64,000 nucleotides of DNA. It comes from Galerina marginata (Eukaryota; Basidiomycota; Agaricomycetes; Agaricales; Galerinaceae). Within the stretch, counting starts at the first letter, position 1, and the number at the start of each line of letters is the position of its first letter. The stretch covers positions 3,100,001 to 3,164,000 of the forward strand of contig JAECYW010000002.1 in assembly GCA_023014335.1 (NCBI GenBank). Direction: 5' to 3'. A program made the position numbers and the translations under genes. Positions 24,393-37,062 of this stretch are shown here, piece after piece. The notes beneath the pieces are model-generated. The model saw only the letters and a program-made list of their open reading frames with translations, was not told the origin of the DNA and did not search any database.

Positions 24393-27300
24393 TCACCATG
24401 CTGGCCTTACAAAGGAAGAAGCAGGGGTAGGATTATACCCAGTATGTGATGGAGGGTGGTGGTTGTGGTGTGGGGACTGCTGCTGAAGGGGCATCTGACC
24501 ATTTTCTGTCCGTGGGAGTTGGCCACGGCCGGCAGGCATGGGCAAGTAGCCATGATTTTGAGGGACCTGAACTGCCTGCATCATTACTGGACTGCTAGCA
24601 TACATAGCTGATCCCGGGTGGGCGTGTGCATGAGACATAACAGGACTCATGACAGGTATACCGCGACCGCGGCCAGCGTTCTGTCCTTGAGAGGTGACAG
24701 GCGGCCATCATATTTGGCGGGGGTTGCGGAGCATAACCAGGCGAAGGATAGGGCATCATTTGTGGAGGATAAGGAGATGCGACAGGTCGTATCATACCGC
24801 CATGTGTCTGGGGCGAGGGACCTGGCATTGTCATCCACATTGGTTGACTGTATAAAGGTGTATGTCCATTCAGTTGCATCCTACTCGGAACAGGGCTCGC
24901 TGCCATTGGATGCCCGTACATCACAGGAGCCGGAGAGTGGCTCATCATGGGAGATGGATAAGGTGCGTAAGCGGGCCGCATGTTGTTTTGGGGAGCTGGA
25001 GAATATGCGTATGTTCCAGCAGTCGTTGGACGAGCCACAGGAGCATGAGTAGATGGAGGAGAAAATGTAGCACGAAGTGGAGGTTGGTTTGGTGCAGAGG
25101 ATGACGTTGGTACCGTCTGAAATGCCCTGGTGACCTCGTGAATAGACATGCGCGAAGGAGCGTTAGGTAGCGACGGCGGTGGCGTTTCTCCGTCCTCAGA
25201 TTTCACATCTTGCAAAGTGAATGGCAGAGCAGTAAGATCGTCAGCAATACCTTCCAGTGAATTGACTGGGTGGAGGCCAGCTTTATTAGAGGTCTGGGAC
25301 CAAACAGCCTTGAGGTGCTCCGGATCGGGAGCCCGTGCAGGGGAGTCCTTGATAGGCAGGCTCAAGGACGATCTGGCCCACGATGCAGTGGTGTGGCGGG
25401 CAGGAGGTGTAATAAGAATAGGATCGTTCTGTTAACAATTTCTTAGTGACGGTAACCTGGATGGGGAAAAAACTCACTGAAGGATCTGGGCTTTCAGCTT
25501 TTGTAGACGCAAACGATGGGGTGCGCTCGTCACTGGAAGTCGACAACGAATTCATGATTCCGTTTGTACCTGTGTTCGGTAGACTCTTCATATCGATAGA
25601 ATTTGAAGGTGGTAACTTTTGTGAAAGCGCTACTTTCTGAAAACCAGAAGCCCCTGATTCCTCCAATTGACTGCCAATAATGAAGTTGACTAGTGGTTTC
25701 GTATCCGCCTCAACTACGTCTATGCGAGAGTCGCGAATGAATGCAACAGCAGAGCCTTCAGGCATCTTGGGCTGGGATCGGGAGCGGACGGCCGGGTTAT
25801 GCTCAGATTTTGTCGGCGAATTCTCATTCGATTTCGGAATTGAGGTAACGTTAGCCTCTGGAGGTGAACCCTGGGGAGGGGGAGATCGGCTTGTGGTGTT
25901 GAGTTCGACCAGGTCTTTGGTGAGATCAACATTGCTGGTAGGAGAAGTCGGAGATACAACTGCTTTTCGCCAGGTAGTGGCACCATCGGCACCTGTGGGC
26001 CGCCCAAAAGCGCCTACGGCATTGGGTTTCGTCAACGATAGAGAAGGCATATTGACTTTTGGCCCTCTGAATCTGGGAAGCAGAACACGGTACTTGAATT
26101 TACCTTTGTAAGCTGCAGGGGGTCGACGGAAGAGAACGTCATTGAGAGACAAATCCCTGCGATTCATGTCGTACACCGGGGGGTCAAAGGACAGAATATC
26201 CATACGAGCCTGGTAAGGTGGCCTGGAGAATGCATGTAGTTGCTTCTTGCTTATGAACTCGACTGGCCGAGATAATGATGGGAGTCGAACGATGATGTCG
26301 CTTGTTGGTGAAGGTGTCCTCGGGGGTGGCAACACTGTGACCAAGAATACTTCTCGGGGCTCATCTGTGTCGTCGTACTTGCGTGGTCGAAGGGCAGGCG
26401 GAACCCAGCGGTCCTTGGTAGAAAACCTTAGAGGAGTCTGTGGAAGGTGTGAGGGCTGGTTCATCCGTGTGGGCTGCATCTCTTGGTCGGCAGAACCGCT
26501 TGGCAGCAGTCTCTTTTGTAACGTCCTGTGCATGCATTCCAACCTAGAACACCTTTTATCCTTGACATAGCATCATCCAAAGCTGACATGGTAGCCTCCT
26601 TGTAAAAGGTTTGACTGCGAGGAGTCCGTTGCGAGTTGAGATTTTGCGGCACATGCACCGTTTGTCCTCCATGTATATGATCTTGATGGTTGACCGGTTC
26701 TTTGGTCGAAGTCGCGGAACTATCGGGAGAGAAGGAATGTTCCCGAACATGGGCTTGATCTTGGCTTGTCGGTCCAGATGTAATGAAGGACGAATCAGCC
26801 TTTTTGGTCTCTTCGGCGACGTCGTTCTTGACATCATTCAGGATCTTTGTTGATGGTAGTTCGTTAGTATCTTGTGAAACCTTTCTCCTCCAAGCACCAA
26901 AGCCGGCTTCCTTTGACGCAGATATAGGGACTTCGGTCACAGTCGGCTCTTCAAAGAAATCACTAGCAACTGGTCGTTGCAACCTGGCCAAAATGCTCGT
27001 TGCGACAGGGGCGTCATTTGTCAAGGCGGGTGGGCTTTCAGGAGCATCCGGAACACCAACAAATTTACCCATATCTGAGAAGTCGACAACCTCAAGATCG
27101 TCTTTGGAACCGTCTGCAATGGATTCAACTTGTTCAGCCGCCGACGGTCCTGATGCAATGAAGTTGGCAGATGTTGGAGGACGAGGCTGGATCTGACGAG
27201 GCGAAACTGGGTTGGTTCTCGCTCTCCAAGATTCAGTTTGCACTGAGGGCGAAGTTGATAGAGGTGCAGGACGCGGAGGAATGACACCCGCTGGTCTTGT

Positions 27301-29842
27301 AGCAACTGGTAGCGGCGTATCAGAAAGTGGAAGGACTGCTTTCGACGATGGCTGTCGTAGAGGCGGTTTCCACGTAGGTGAGTACGGCGGACCCCCACTA
27401 GTGGGATTTGGCCGAGGATTCGACACTTTGCAAGGCGTCTTCAATCACACTGATAGCCTCTTGCTCCTGCAGTACTTGATTAATAGATGATATACAGTTT
27501 GAAGAAAGAATGAACCTTTTCAGCTGCCTTGGCCGCTGCTTCTGCTTCCCGTTGCTTCTGCTTCTGCTTCTCGGCCTCAGCAGCCATCATCTTTTCCTCA
27601 AGTTCCGCTGCTTTCCGTCGTGCTCTTTCTTTTTGAGCTTCGCGTTCTTGTTCTTCTTGCTGTCTCCGTTGCTTGGCTCTTTCGGCAGCTGTGTGCATAA
27701 CGTCTTTTCGCACTTCGTCCAACTCCGGTGCACTGAGTGGTAGAGCTGGGTTTGCAGTAGTTGCTGGAGAAACAAGGGTTAAGGATGCATGGGAGACGGC
27801 AGGGGAGTGTGGAGGAATACGAGCTGAAGTCGATTGTGGCAGGTTAGCCGAGGTTTCAGAAGGCGAAAAGCGAGAATCACGAGAGGAGAGTCGTCTTTGA
27901 GGGATATTAGGCGACACTTGAGATAGATGCGGGGGCAATTGTCGCCCTCCATCTTTCTGCCCGGCATGGGCGGGTACAGGCGGTGGGCCCATCATACTCC
28001 TCCTGCCTCGGTCAGGGAATTCGCGGCCGCCCGTGTCCATTGCTTGGTGTTCTCTTCGTGGACTTGGTGGTGGAGCATCCCGTCTAGAGGGTTGTTCTCT
28101 ATCCCTGTGTCTATCACCAATAAAACCATTAGAAGGTGCTGAACCAAAGCCACCACCACTGCCACTAAACCTCCGCCCTCGTGGACCCAGATCACCACCA
28201 GTAGGCTTCTGAAGAACCTGAACGTTATGTGATACCTCTCGTGCGCTCCTTGGCTCAGCAATGGGACTCAGGCCGTCCTGATGGTTTGATCGTTTTGAAC
28301 TGAATGGCCCTTGTCCTGGACGATGCCCCTGGCTGTAAGGCTCTAATCGGTTAGATCGCTCGTTAAACAGTACGCGAGAGGAATCTTGGGGGGAATGTGC
28401 AGCATGAGAAATGACGGGCGAAATACTAGGACTTGCTGACTGTGGGGCAGGAGATGGGGCCACATCTTTGGATGTAGAGGCAGGAGAATTCCGGGATTTT
28501 GGCCAGCTACGGTCAAAGTCGTCGACAAATCTATCTTCTTTGCTAACGGGACGTGATGGCGGCTCCTTCGTTTCATCGGCATGAGGCCTTGTCAGACCCC
28601 GCGCGGGGGAACCTCCGGCTTGATGAGGTTCATTGGTCTCGATTTTATATTGTCGACCATCGCCAAACTCAATTACACCGCCAAGGAAGTTGTCGTCATC
28701 TTCTTCCATCTATAGTTCGGATTGTGGGTCAAGCATGGACCGCAAATTTTAAGAAAGGACAGAAAGTCTTACCTCGTCCCAGTGATGAACATTGGGATCC
28801 AAGTGGACCCCTCGGAAAGCATCGGCCTCTTCCAACCTCAATTGCTTCGCCGCTGTGTCAGAGGTTGTCTTAGCTTCTTCTGCTGCCTTACTTTGCTTGC
28901 GCATCATCGACGCCACTACGAAAATGGTTTTAGATAAATCTGAAGATATACCTACAAAATTGAGAAAAAGGCTTGCCATTCGCAACTTCTGCAGCGGTTG
29001 GAAAATCGCTTGGTTCGATGTCGGACCGGACAGGTGCTGCAGGGGGTTTGACATTACCCCATACAAGTTTCGCAGTGCCAGTATCTTTCTGGGATGAGAC
29101 CAATTGCGCCACAGCGGTTTTCGGTTGGGGAAGAATAACCTTTCCGACATGGGGTAACAGAGGGGCTCCTGTTGTGGAGGGTGGCACGGCAAGAGCGGCT
29201 GTAGGTAACGGGGATGTGCTACTTGGGGAGTTGGTAGCTGTGGCGGGAGATGGTGCAACGGATGAAGGTCGCGACCATCCCGCAGTCGAAGAGGATACGA
29301 CCGGAGTGCCTGTAAGTTTGGTAGTGACCAGTCGGGAGTGTGACGAGGTAGGTTGGATTGAGGGACGTGCTATGATTAGAACATTTAACAATGAGAGGTC
29401 AGAATTCAGACAGCTGGCAGGATTGAAAAAACCTACTCGCTGGACTGCCAGACTTCACGATGGATGAACTCGAGGAAGAAGCTGTAGAACCTGATGCAGT
29501 ATTCTTCTCGAGAAATTTCTTGTTGATATTAACGGCGCTGAACCGCTTTGGGTGTGGTGCAACCGGCGTCAGTGATGAAGTTTGAACATGGTTTGAGCCC
29601 AAAGGGACTAGAGAGGGGCGAGATGAAGGTGCATTTGACTGGGCGTCTGCCGAGTTCTGCGAGGAAGTCTTCTCCGCATGTGGATCGGCGAGTGCCACGG
29701 AAAGAGTCGACGATGAGCTCTCGTCAACATGTTTAATCCCAGCAACCTCCACCCCACCCCCTTCACTCTCCACCGTCTGTCCTTTCACCTCCTGGCCAGT
29801 TGAGTCCGATAGCAGCTTAGAAACTTCAGTGGTTTGAGCCAT
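24393..29842 (-). CDS. Very large, mostly disordered protein with coiled coil; function unknown
   Basis: Roughly 1,700 residues from ATG 29842 (MAQTTEVSKLLSDSTGQEVK) to a stop at 24393. Blocks that look conserved are RFSAVNINKKFLEKNTASGS, SRLVTTKLTGTPVVSSSTAG with a tryptophan-containing GWSRPSSVA, GTAKLVWGNVKPPAAPVRSD, SDFPTAAEVANG, EEADAFRGVHLDPNVHHWDE, and MEEDDDNFLGGVIEFGDGRQ. A charged helix (KQRRQQEEQEREAQKERARR onward, 27,500-27,690) predicts a coiled coil. The C-terminal third has DRWVPPALRPRKYDD, then a Pro/Met/Tyr-rich tail with repeated PYPSP. No enzymatic domain is visible, so a scaffold or RNA-associated role is only a guess. Apparent +1 frame breaks lie near 24,690, 26,495, 26,545 and 27,425. 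Introns near 25,450, 27,480, 28,740, 28,940 and 29,400. Confidence 0.7.
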
Positions 29843-30232
29843 AGACGCGTCGCAACACGCCTGTCTCTTGTTTTTTCGTCTTCCCACAGATGGACTAGAT
29901 CAGCCGGGAACAGAGAGTAGGTACAATAAGTAAATATAAATGAGAGAGAAGGAGAATTGCACTGACCTGGGGTTTGCACCGCCAGTGAAGGAAGAGGAAT
30001 ATGAATTCTCAAGCCTCTGGCCTCAAGCTCTTGCAACCTCACTTTCGGCCTCCGGTAGCCACAACTTCTGAATAAGGCATTTTTAACGGATCAAGCCGAC
30101 GGTGGGACCGCTCTACACAACTTGGCGCTCAAACTCTTAGAGTTGCAATGGTGATGTTCGGGCAGGGCATAAAAACTCATTATCATCGTCATAGGCAATA
30201 GTCTTTACACATTCTGAATTCGTGAAGTAACC

Positions 30233-31038
30233 TCAAAGTTCGGCCAGTTCGGCCTCTCTTCTGTTGAGCCTTTCGACCTCTGCATCCAAAGCAACATTCG
30301 CCATCTCGATTTGCAGGACACTTGAGATAAGCTCTGTCCAACGGGTTTCCAAGGCAGTCAGTTGCTTTCCGAGTCGGTCCTACAGAAATTAATTATAACT
30401 GGCGAGGGTGATAGCGACCAACATCGCCATACCTGAGTATTTTTACGTTCGCGATTAACTTCAACAGTCAACTCTTTCAATTCTTCTAGAACTTTTTCTG
30501 TCTGCTTTGCTGTGGCTTCTAGCAAATGATTTTGTATTCTCCAAGCATTAGCCCCATATGTTTGGAGCAACGCTAAATTCTGTTGCCTAGTTTTCAGGCA
30601 ATGTCAACCAATGAGGTGGAAAGGAACCAGCGCAGTAGTCATACCTTATCCGTTGGTGCTGAAGTTGAGCGTGCGCATTATCTAATGCGGCTATCCACTC
30701 CTCGTCTGTTCCAGGAGTTGATGAAGGTACGGGTAGTGTGTACCGAAGAGTATCGAGTTGGGGGAACGGTTTATTTGATGCGACCCGCTCCAACTCGGCT
30801 TTTAGAATGGGATTATTCTATAGCAAGCGTTAGCAGAAGAGCATAGAAGCCGGTGTTGGTCATGCTCACGAACAGAAAAGAGTTCTATAGGTGGTGGAAC
30901 GCGTGGATGGAGTGTCTGAGGTGCTTTTGGCTCACGACCAAGCTCCTGCTCGACCATCTCCTGTAAATAGGGATATTTTTGCAGATCATCGTCATAATAA
31001 GGTAATGAGTCGAAAATTTCTGTCGCGCCAGTGTCCAT
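30233..31038 (-). CDS. Pre-mRNA-splicing factor SPF27 (BCAS2 family)
   Basis: Small coiled-coil subunit of the Prp19-associated complex of the spliceosome. The ATG at 31038 begins MDTGATEIFDSLPYYDDDLQ, with the family pattern of DSLPYYD then EMVEQELGREP. After a 55-nt intron comes LERVASNKPFPQLDTLRYTL and DEEWIAALDNAHAQLQHQRI, then QTYGANAWRIQNHLLEATAK, and the final exon DRLGKQLTALETRWTELISS ending EAELAEL. Length about 210 residues fits the family. It is divergent from the complex I subunit gene with only 110 bp between the two start codons, implying a shared promoter region. High confidence. Confidence 0.9.
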
Positions 31039-31148
31039 CAGTGTGGCTAAGATGGAGAGTTGTGAGGTGCAGAGTCAACGAACGGTCCGGCAAAACCCGA
31101 ACGACGACTTTCAGTTCAAGATTTGAAAGTGTCCACCTTGCCTCAAAA

Positions 31149-32280
31149 ATGTCGTTCCGCGCTGCTTTAAGGGCAAGCCGCGCCCTCAGAGCTGTTTCTA
31201 CAAGGCCAGCAACTCAGTTAGCAGGATGTACCAGACGTATCCACTCTACATCCAGTTCTCAAGGTGAGTGACTTACCCCGAAGCGTCACTCATGGTCAGC
31301 TAAATGGCTTCGACAGCGTCTGCACCACCGTTCACCGAACCAACATCCCCGAACCCTACGTTAACGCAGTACGCGGAAACAACGGAAGCCCTTCATACCT
31401 ACGGCTCCTACCTAACTCAATGCCTGCCAAAATTCATCCAGCAATTCTCCGTAGTAAAGGATGAATTGACGCTGTACATCGCGCCTTCCGCGGTCATCCC
31501 CGTTTTGACCTTCTTGCGCGACCACCAACAATGTCAATTTAAGCAAGTCATGGATATCAGCGGCGTCGACTTCCCCGAACGCGAAAAGAGGTTTGAAGTC
31601 GTGTACCACCTCCTTAGTATCAAGCACGCTGGCAGACTTAGGGTGAAGACCTACGCAGGCGAGGCAGACCCTGTCCCTAGCGCCGTTGAAGTATTCCGAG
31701 GTGCTGATTGGTGAGCCATTCTGAATATTGTATTTGATTGAAGTTAAACTGATGTATGGCTGTAGGTACGAACGTGAGGCTTGGGATTTGTTCGGTATTT
31801 TCTTCGAGAACCACCCAGATCTGTTTGTGACTTCTATCTCATAAAGCTTAGTGATACTGATTAAATTATATTCAGCCGCCGTATACTGACTGACTATGGT
31901 ACATTCTAATATTTTTCTGGCGGGCATATCTCACTATTATCTAGGTTTCGAGGGCCACCCATTGCGCAAAGACTTCCCTTTGACTGTGCGTGATTCCCAC
32001 CGTGGAAAATATTAATCATCTTCACCTTGCTCGTAGGGCTATACAGAAGTCCGATATGATGAGGAACGCAAGCGCGTCGTATATGAGCCTTTGCAACTCA
32101 CTCAGGCATTCCGGTGTGTGCTTTCCTCCTACATTTTAGCTCCCCCGTCTGATTTTGTGTCGCGAAAGCAATTTTGAATCTTTATCACCCTGGGAGCAGA
32201 TTGGAGACGGAACAAAGCCCCGTAGACCTGAAGAACTTAAGCATCTGCCTCCACCAAAACCAGAGGAGGTCAAGAAATAG
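31149..32280 (+). CDS. NADH:ubiquinone oxidoreductase 30 kDa subunit (NDUFS3/NuoC)
   Basis: Core subunit of the peripheral arm of mitochondrial complex I. The ATG at 31149 starts [20 protein letters not shown], an Arg-rich presequence. The first intron is 31265-31317; its acceptor (CTTCGACAG) keeps frame into [20 protein letters not shown]. Then come [40 protein letters not shown], the signature [39 protein letters not shown] and [20 protein letters not shown]. It ends [30 protein letters not shown] before TAG at 32280. About seven short exons, continuous frame. High confidence. Confidence 0.96.
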
Positions 32281-32543
32281 AGCGATGACTGTCCCTTTAG
32301 AAACTGCTGAACAGAATCATTTGCTTTATTGAATAAAGAATGTTGTTCATCATTATCGTCGTCATATAGGGTTTTTAACTCCCTCCAGTATTGTTACAAT
32401 GGGCAAGTGAATCAGAACATAACAAGGATAAGACGGTATAAGAGGTACTATTAACGATGCATGCTAAGACTTAATCAAGTAAATGCTGATAGAAGAGAAA
32501 AGTAAACCATGGCTTGGCTCATACAGGAGGTGATTAATCGATC

Positions 32544-33997
32544 CTATGTTTCATTCTCAGTTGATTCTGGGGTTGTTGATTTCTCCTTGCCGTCCGCCTT
32601 TGATCCCCATCCCATTCTCGCCACAACGTATTCTTGTCCGATGACCTCAACACCAACCCTTAACGCATCTGCAATTAGATCCTCGACCCAGTCATATTCG
32701 TCCCAGATGGCCAGCCATTTACTCGGCACAACCTGAGTGATTGTTGTATGAGTGAGTTTGTGTTCCGGGTCGAAAAGATAAATAAGGAATTGAAGATACT
32801 GCGAAGGCTCTGTGGGTGTTTCTGAGGCGGATGTAGGCTGAGCATAGGTAGAAAAAAAGGGTTGTATCCGAAGGTAGACATGGGAGTAAGTGGTCGCGTT
32901 ATCTGGGTTTTTCGTTGTCGAAGCGGCTTTACTATTCCTCTTGATTACATCCTCGATGTTTACCTGAATGGTGTGGAATTGTAAAATACGCCAGAGATAC
33001 TGGATGAAATTCACCATACCTGAGAAACCTTCAAGGCTGTTTCATAGCTGTCGACGGTATTCAGCTCTCGACCTTCGCTTCCTTCCTTGGGTCGTGACTC
33101 GTTGCCTCTATTAACAACAAGATCACCACCTTCGACTTGTTCAAGGATCTGTATTAAAAACATATAAATATGTTTAGGAAAATCAAAAAGGACTCAATGA
33201 GTACTCACACGAGCAAGAGCGCGATAAGCCAGAGATTCAACACCCTCGTACCCCTGCATATCATGGCTCAACCACACCTGAATGACTTCATGCTCCGATA
33301 TGGGAGGCGCAACGACATTAAGAATATCAGTCAAAGTCGAAAGACCGACACGTTTGAAATCTTGGCCTAAAGTGTTGCGAGATTAGCCAGGGTAGTATGA
33401 TTATAACGATCAATTCACTGCCGTACTAAGTTTGTCAAGTTGGGTAGTTTTTGCATACTCGATGACACCTTCACCCCATTTACGTGCTTGTTCGTTCTTT
33501 GGTAAGTGCTTCACTTGTTCATCGACAGCCGATTTCGCTTGTTGAATGGCCGCAGATGCTGTAGACCAGACAGAACCCCAGCCCCATCCTCCCGATGCAG
33601 TCTGACTTTGGCCCTGACTGGAAGCAGCAGCAGGTGATTCGGCTTTCTTCTGACCATCGGCGCTCAGAGTCCTGTTCAGGGAAGTGGTTGAAGACGAGGC
33701 TGAAGGGAGCAATGACGACCCGCCACCAAGTCTTACTCGCTCGGTACTCTTTCTCAAAGTTGGCGTACCAGAGCGAGAAATATGAGCAGTAGTAGCCCTA
33801 GTCGGCTCGGTGCTCTTCTGAGTGATTTCGTCGAGGAAGGCTAGGACTTCTGCTGCCTCTCCTTCATTGCCTGATCCAGCTTGCGGTCCAGGTTGGACGG
33901 TAGCCTTGGTGGCACCAGTCTCCGTTGGTGGTGCAAAAGAGTCGAGATCGTCCAAAAATTTAAGAGCCTCTTCTTGCTTGGATTTTTTAGAAGTCAT
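32544..33997 (-). CDS. MTC1-like protein (maintenance of telomere capping 1 family, DUF5427)
   Basis: The ATG at 33997 begins MTSKKSKQEEALKFLDDLDS and repeats a related motif later (AAEVLAFLDEITQK), typical of the N-terminus of this family. A serine-rich linker leads to GGWGWGSVWSTASAAIQQAK and EQVKHLPKNEQARKWGEGVI. The C-terminal half has FKRVGLSTLTDILNVVAPPI, EVIQVWLSHDMQGYEGVESL and LAIWDEYDWVEDLIADALRV, ending SKADGKEKSTTPESTENET. Yeast Mtc1 has a poorly understood role linked to telomere capping and membrane traffic. The transcript converges with the complex I gene (264 bp between stops). The frame is continuous through about three introns. Family call good, function uncertain. Confidence 0.8.
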
Positions 33998-36262
33998 TAC
34001 AAGCCGTTTCTGTGGATGTGCTGGTTGAAGTAGGCCAGGGTATGCTGAGGACTTGTTTCAAAGTCGAATTCCCATATTGGGGTTGGCAGCTTTCTTACTT
34101 GACATCAAACAGCTTGACTCTTACCGACGTGCACTAGCAGTGTCGAAGTTGTAACCGTCAACGCAGACGCGAGTACTTGTGCTAGAAGACTTAGCACACC
34201 TGTGTCGCCTGGGACTGGTCTAACCGATAATCCTCAATCCCACTTATAAAGTCGAAAGTTTGAACTTTGCTTCCTCTTCGGCAACTCTTCGGAAACCCCT
34301 TGTCCCTGTCTGGATAGAAAAAGTCATATTATCATTATCGGGACTCTCAACGGCCTTTAAGTATTTCATTTGTTCTGCACCAGCAAACCTACGACCCAGT
34401 GTTAACATCGACGACAGAATTCTCACTGACGCTCAGGTCCAAAAAAAAGGTCACAAATATGGAAAGAAACGGACCCAACAACCTTCTAATGGGGCATGGC
34501 ATTGGACGTCAAGCAATGTGGGGAGGCTTTCAGTGTTCACTGTCTGTGGACCTGTCTCCCCCGAACCACAAACTAGTTTAATTGGTTTCTTCCCGGACAT
34601 TACGGACGATATCTCATCTTGCGTGGAAAGAAGACAGAAAGCAGCATCTGTGGGTGGAGTGCTCAGTGTCTGTTGATGGTCCTTTCTGGTTCGCCGGCTG
34701 GGTGGGACTCCCAAGCTAAATTACTATCCTGGGAGTCCCTTGTTAATGATCTCCGCGGCTCCTTCTCGCCTTTCATGTGCCCACTTCAAGCTTCAAAAGT
34801 CGGACTCAAGACCATTACTTGTGAGCCTTCACCTCGGTCTGAGCAACAATGGGGTACATACTTGTGCTCCGACATTGATGAACTGGTTTTTTGTGCGCTG
34901 TACATACCACTTCTGATTCGTGGATCTGACATAAGGTGCACATTACACTCTGAGATCAGGAATTCATTTATGCCTTGAACGACGCACATTCTATTGTCAT
35001 TCGACGAAACTTCAAGCCAGATTAGGCAACGTTTCTTCGTTGCCAACAGACCTTCGAATCTTCTCGCCCCTCTCTAGCGGTTGCTTTTGAGCCTCGAACT
35101 GCGCTATTAAACAATGAAGTAGCGTGTCCTCTGGTCTAATTACAAACGACAACAGTCATTCGGAATCAAGATATTTTCGGGCCGAATGTGTCTTTGACCC
35201 ACATATCCTTGGTGGACGGGGCCCAACAAGGGCAGCTAGGGACTGCTGATCTCGATCCCTGGAAAAAGGAAGTGGATTTTTGATCATAACTCCAAGGGAA
35301 CAACTTCAGGGCAAATCATGGCTACACCTATGTCTACTATCTGATAACAAAGTCTTCAGGTCCAACTACCCCATTCTGGATACTTGTTATCCAACAGATC
35401 CGACGCACTTAAACCAAGGCCGTCCGTATCAGTCATCGGATACCTTTAAAAAGATTCGCACAGCCATTTCACTTCCATGTGTACTTAATTTGACTCCTTC
35501 CAGTAGGATCGGGTAGTGCAGATTCCACGACATTTCTCCCAAAGTACGAATGCATTTGCTTGTCAAAAGATTGCTTTTGTATGGAAGAAGTCCTCGGGGC
35601 CCATTGTTCAGGATGCTCCTGACATTTACGAGTGGTTCAGTTCGTTTTTATTGTTCTTCGGCATGTGCTAGAATGATGTGCATGAACACGAGGCGTGCCA
35701 GAGGTTCAAACATTACGGTTGAAATGGATACCTGTGAGAGGAACATGATGCAAGCCTCGGGTGCAAGGTAAACCTGTAGGAAATAAAAGTCCTCATTCCC
35801 TAGGGTCGATTGGCCCTAGCCATAAGTTTACACATTATAATGTATTCAGATGCTGGATAATCGGGGGAAAAGATTTCCATGCAATGTTCTTTCTCAGAAT
35901 TTCTTTCTTTGCCTATCAATGGTAAGTACAAGCCAGAACCTGAATTGGGGACTGAAGTCGGATCACGGTATACCATGAGTTTTTTCCGGAACTGATTCTG
36001 AGGTTGGGTAGTAAAGTGATAATTTTTTGGATGATCTGTTGGATATTTGCAGTTGCTATTTAGCAGCTAACCCAACACCATCTGAAAAGGAGTTCACCAG
36101 TTTCCCCTAACTGCAAGCGGAGGTGATGTAGTATGCATGTGATTGATGGTTCGGTGAACTCAGAGTCAGGCTGCCGCTTGTTACGAGCGACGAGCACCGA
36201 CTCCGGACCATCACTTGCCTTTCGCTGGCACCGACTCTGCCTCTTAAGATATTGCTGCCACC
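33998..36262. other. Gene-poor stretch between MTC1-like and PXMP4-like genes
   Basis: About 2.3 kb. Only one segment looks coding: minus-strand 34244-34420 (see separate entry). The rest has short frames with no recognisable blocks. The PXMP4 promoter lies at the right end. No repeat or transposon termini recognised. Confidence 0.4.
34244..34420 (-). CDS. Possible terminal exon of an unidentified protein
   Basis: Minus-strand frame reading LTLGRRFAGAEQMKYLKAVE then TFSIQTGTRGFRRVAEEEAK and ending FKLSTL before a stop at 34244. The composition looks protein-like, and an AG acceptor (GAGCGTCAG) lies just upstream near 34,430. I could not join it securely to an upstream exon; a minus-strand frame at 34451-34714 is a candidate. 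No family recognised. Confidence 0.25.
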   Translation of the reverse strand: MLSSMLTLGRRFAGAEQMKYLKAVESPDNDNMTFSIQTGTRGFRRVAEEEAKFKLSTL

Positions 36263-37012
36263 ATGTCTCTCGCTCTTCTTAACGAGATCATCTCAAATCC
36301 TGCCTACCATGACTATTTGGCCATTCTAAAAGGTGCTCGCAACGGTTTTGTGTATGGAGTCAAAGTTAGATTCCCTCATGCACTTGTTATGTCCATCCTT
36401 TTCGGTCGCGGAGAGTGGGTCTTGTCTTGTACTCTTCTCACACTGTGGCTAAACCATTCCCGTGTCCCTCAGTTGGCAAACTCGACTCCGTGTGATATAC
36501 CGGGCTACGAGACAACACGCCTTTAACTTGGCCAAGTTTGTTTCGCTCTACAAAACGATCCTTCTTGTTCAAAAGAGGTTTAATGGTGGAAAGGAGCGCG
36601 ATAGCGATACGTTTGTCGCTGGGTTGATCGGAGGGTATTTCGTGTTCGGTGAGCGAAATGCAGTAAACGAACAGGTTTGTGTTAGGATTGTTATAATGGT
36701 GCCTGCTCTAAAATCTATTTTCAGATCGTACTCTACGTGGTATCTCGGGTTGTTGCATCCTTTATTCCTCGGGCGACGTCACCATACAATGCCTCCCCAC
36801 AGTCAGCATTGTCAGGTTCTGGCGTGAAACCGCTTCCGCCGGATTCAAGATACTTCACCTTATTCGCCGCGGTCTCATGGGGTGCAGTGATGTGGCTCTT
36901 CCGGCATCATGGAGAAACTATCCAACCTGGAATGTTCAACTCTATGAAATATCTCTATCGCGACTCCGAAGTGTGGAAGGACTTGAAGACCCTGTTCTGG
37001 CACAATACTTGA
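36263..37012 (+). CDS. Peroxisomal membrane protein 4 (PXMP4/PMP24, Tim17-like)
   Basis: The ATG at 36263 starts MSLALLNEIISNPAYHDYLA and continues ILKGARNGFVYGVKVRFPHA, LVMSILFGRG, matching the PXMP4 signature (KGxRNGxxYGxKxRxPHALVM). After an intron of about 58 nt comes WQTRLRVIYRATRQHAFNLA and VAGLIGGYFVFGERNAVNEQ. The last exon reads SRYFTLFAAVSWGAVMWLFR, QPGMFNSMKYLYRDSEVWKD and ends LKTLFWHNT. Hydrophobic membrane segments are present, and the length of about 210 residues fits. The protein sits in the peroxisomal membrane; its precise function is not established. Its 3' end is 51 bp from that of the convergent BTB-like gene. Confidence 0.9.
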
Positions 37013-37062
37013 GTTGTAGAACATATATCCGTATTTTATGAATCATTACTTACGTGGATCTT

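Noticed and set aside
31260..31320. Apparent frame change between exon 1 and exon 2 of the complex I subunit
   Set aside because: Resolved by using the downstream acceptor CTTCGACAG instead of ATGGTCAG.
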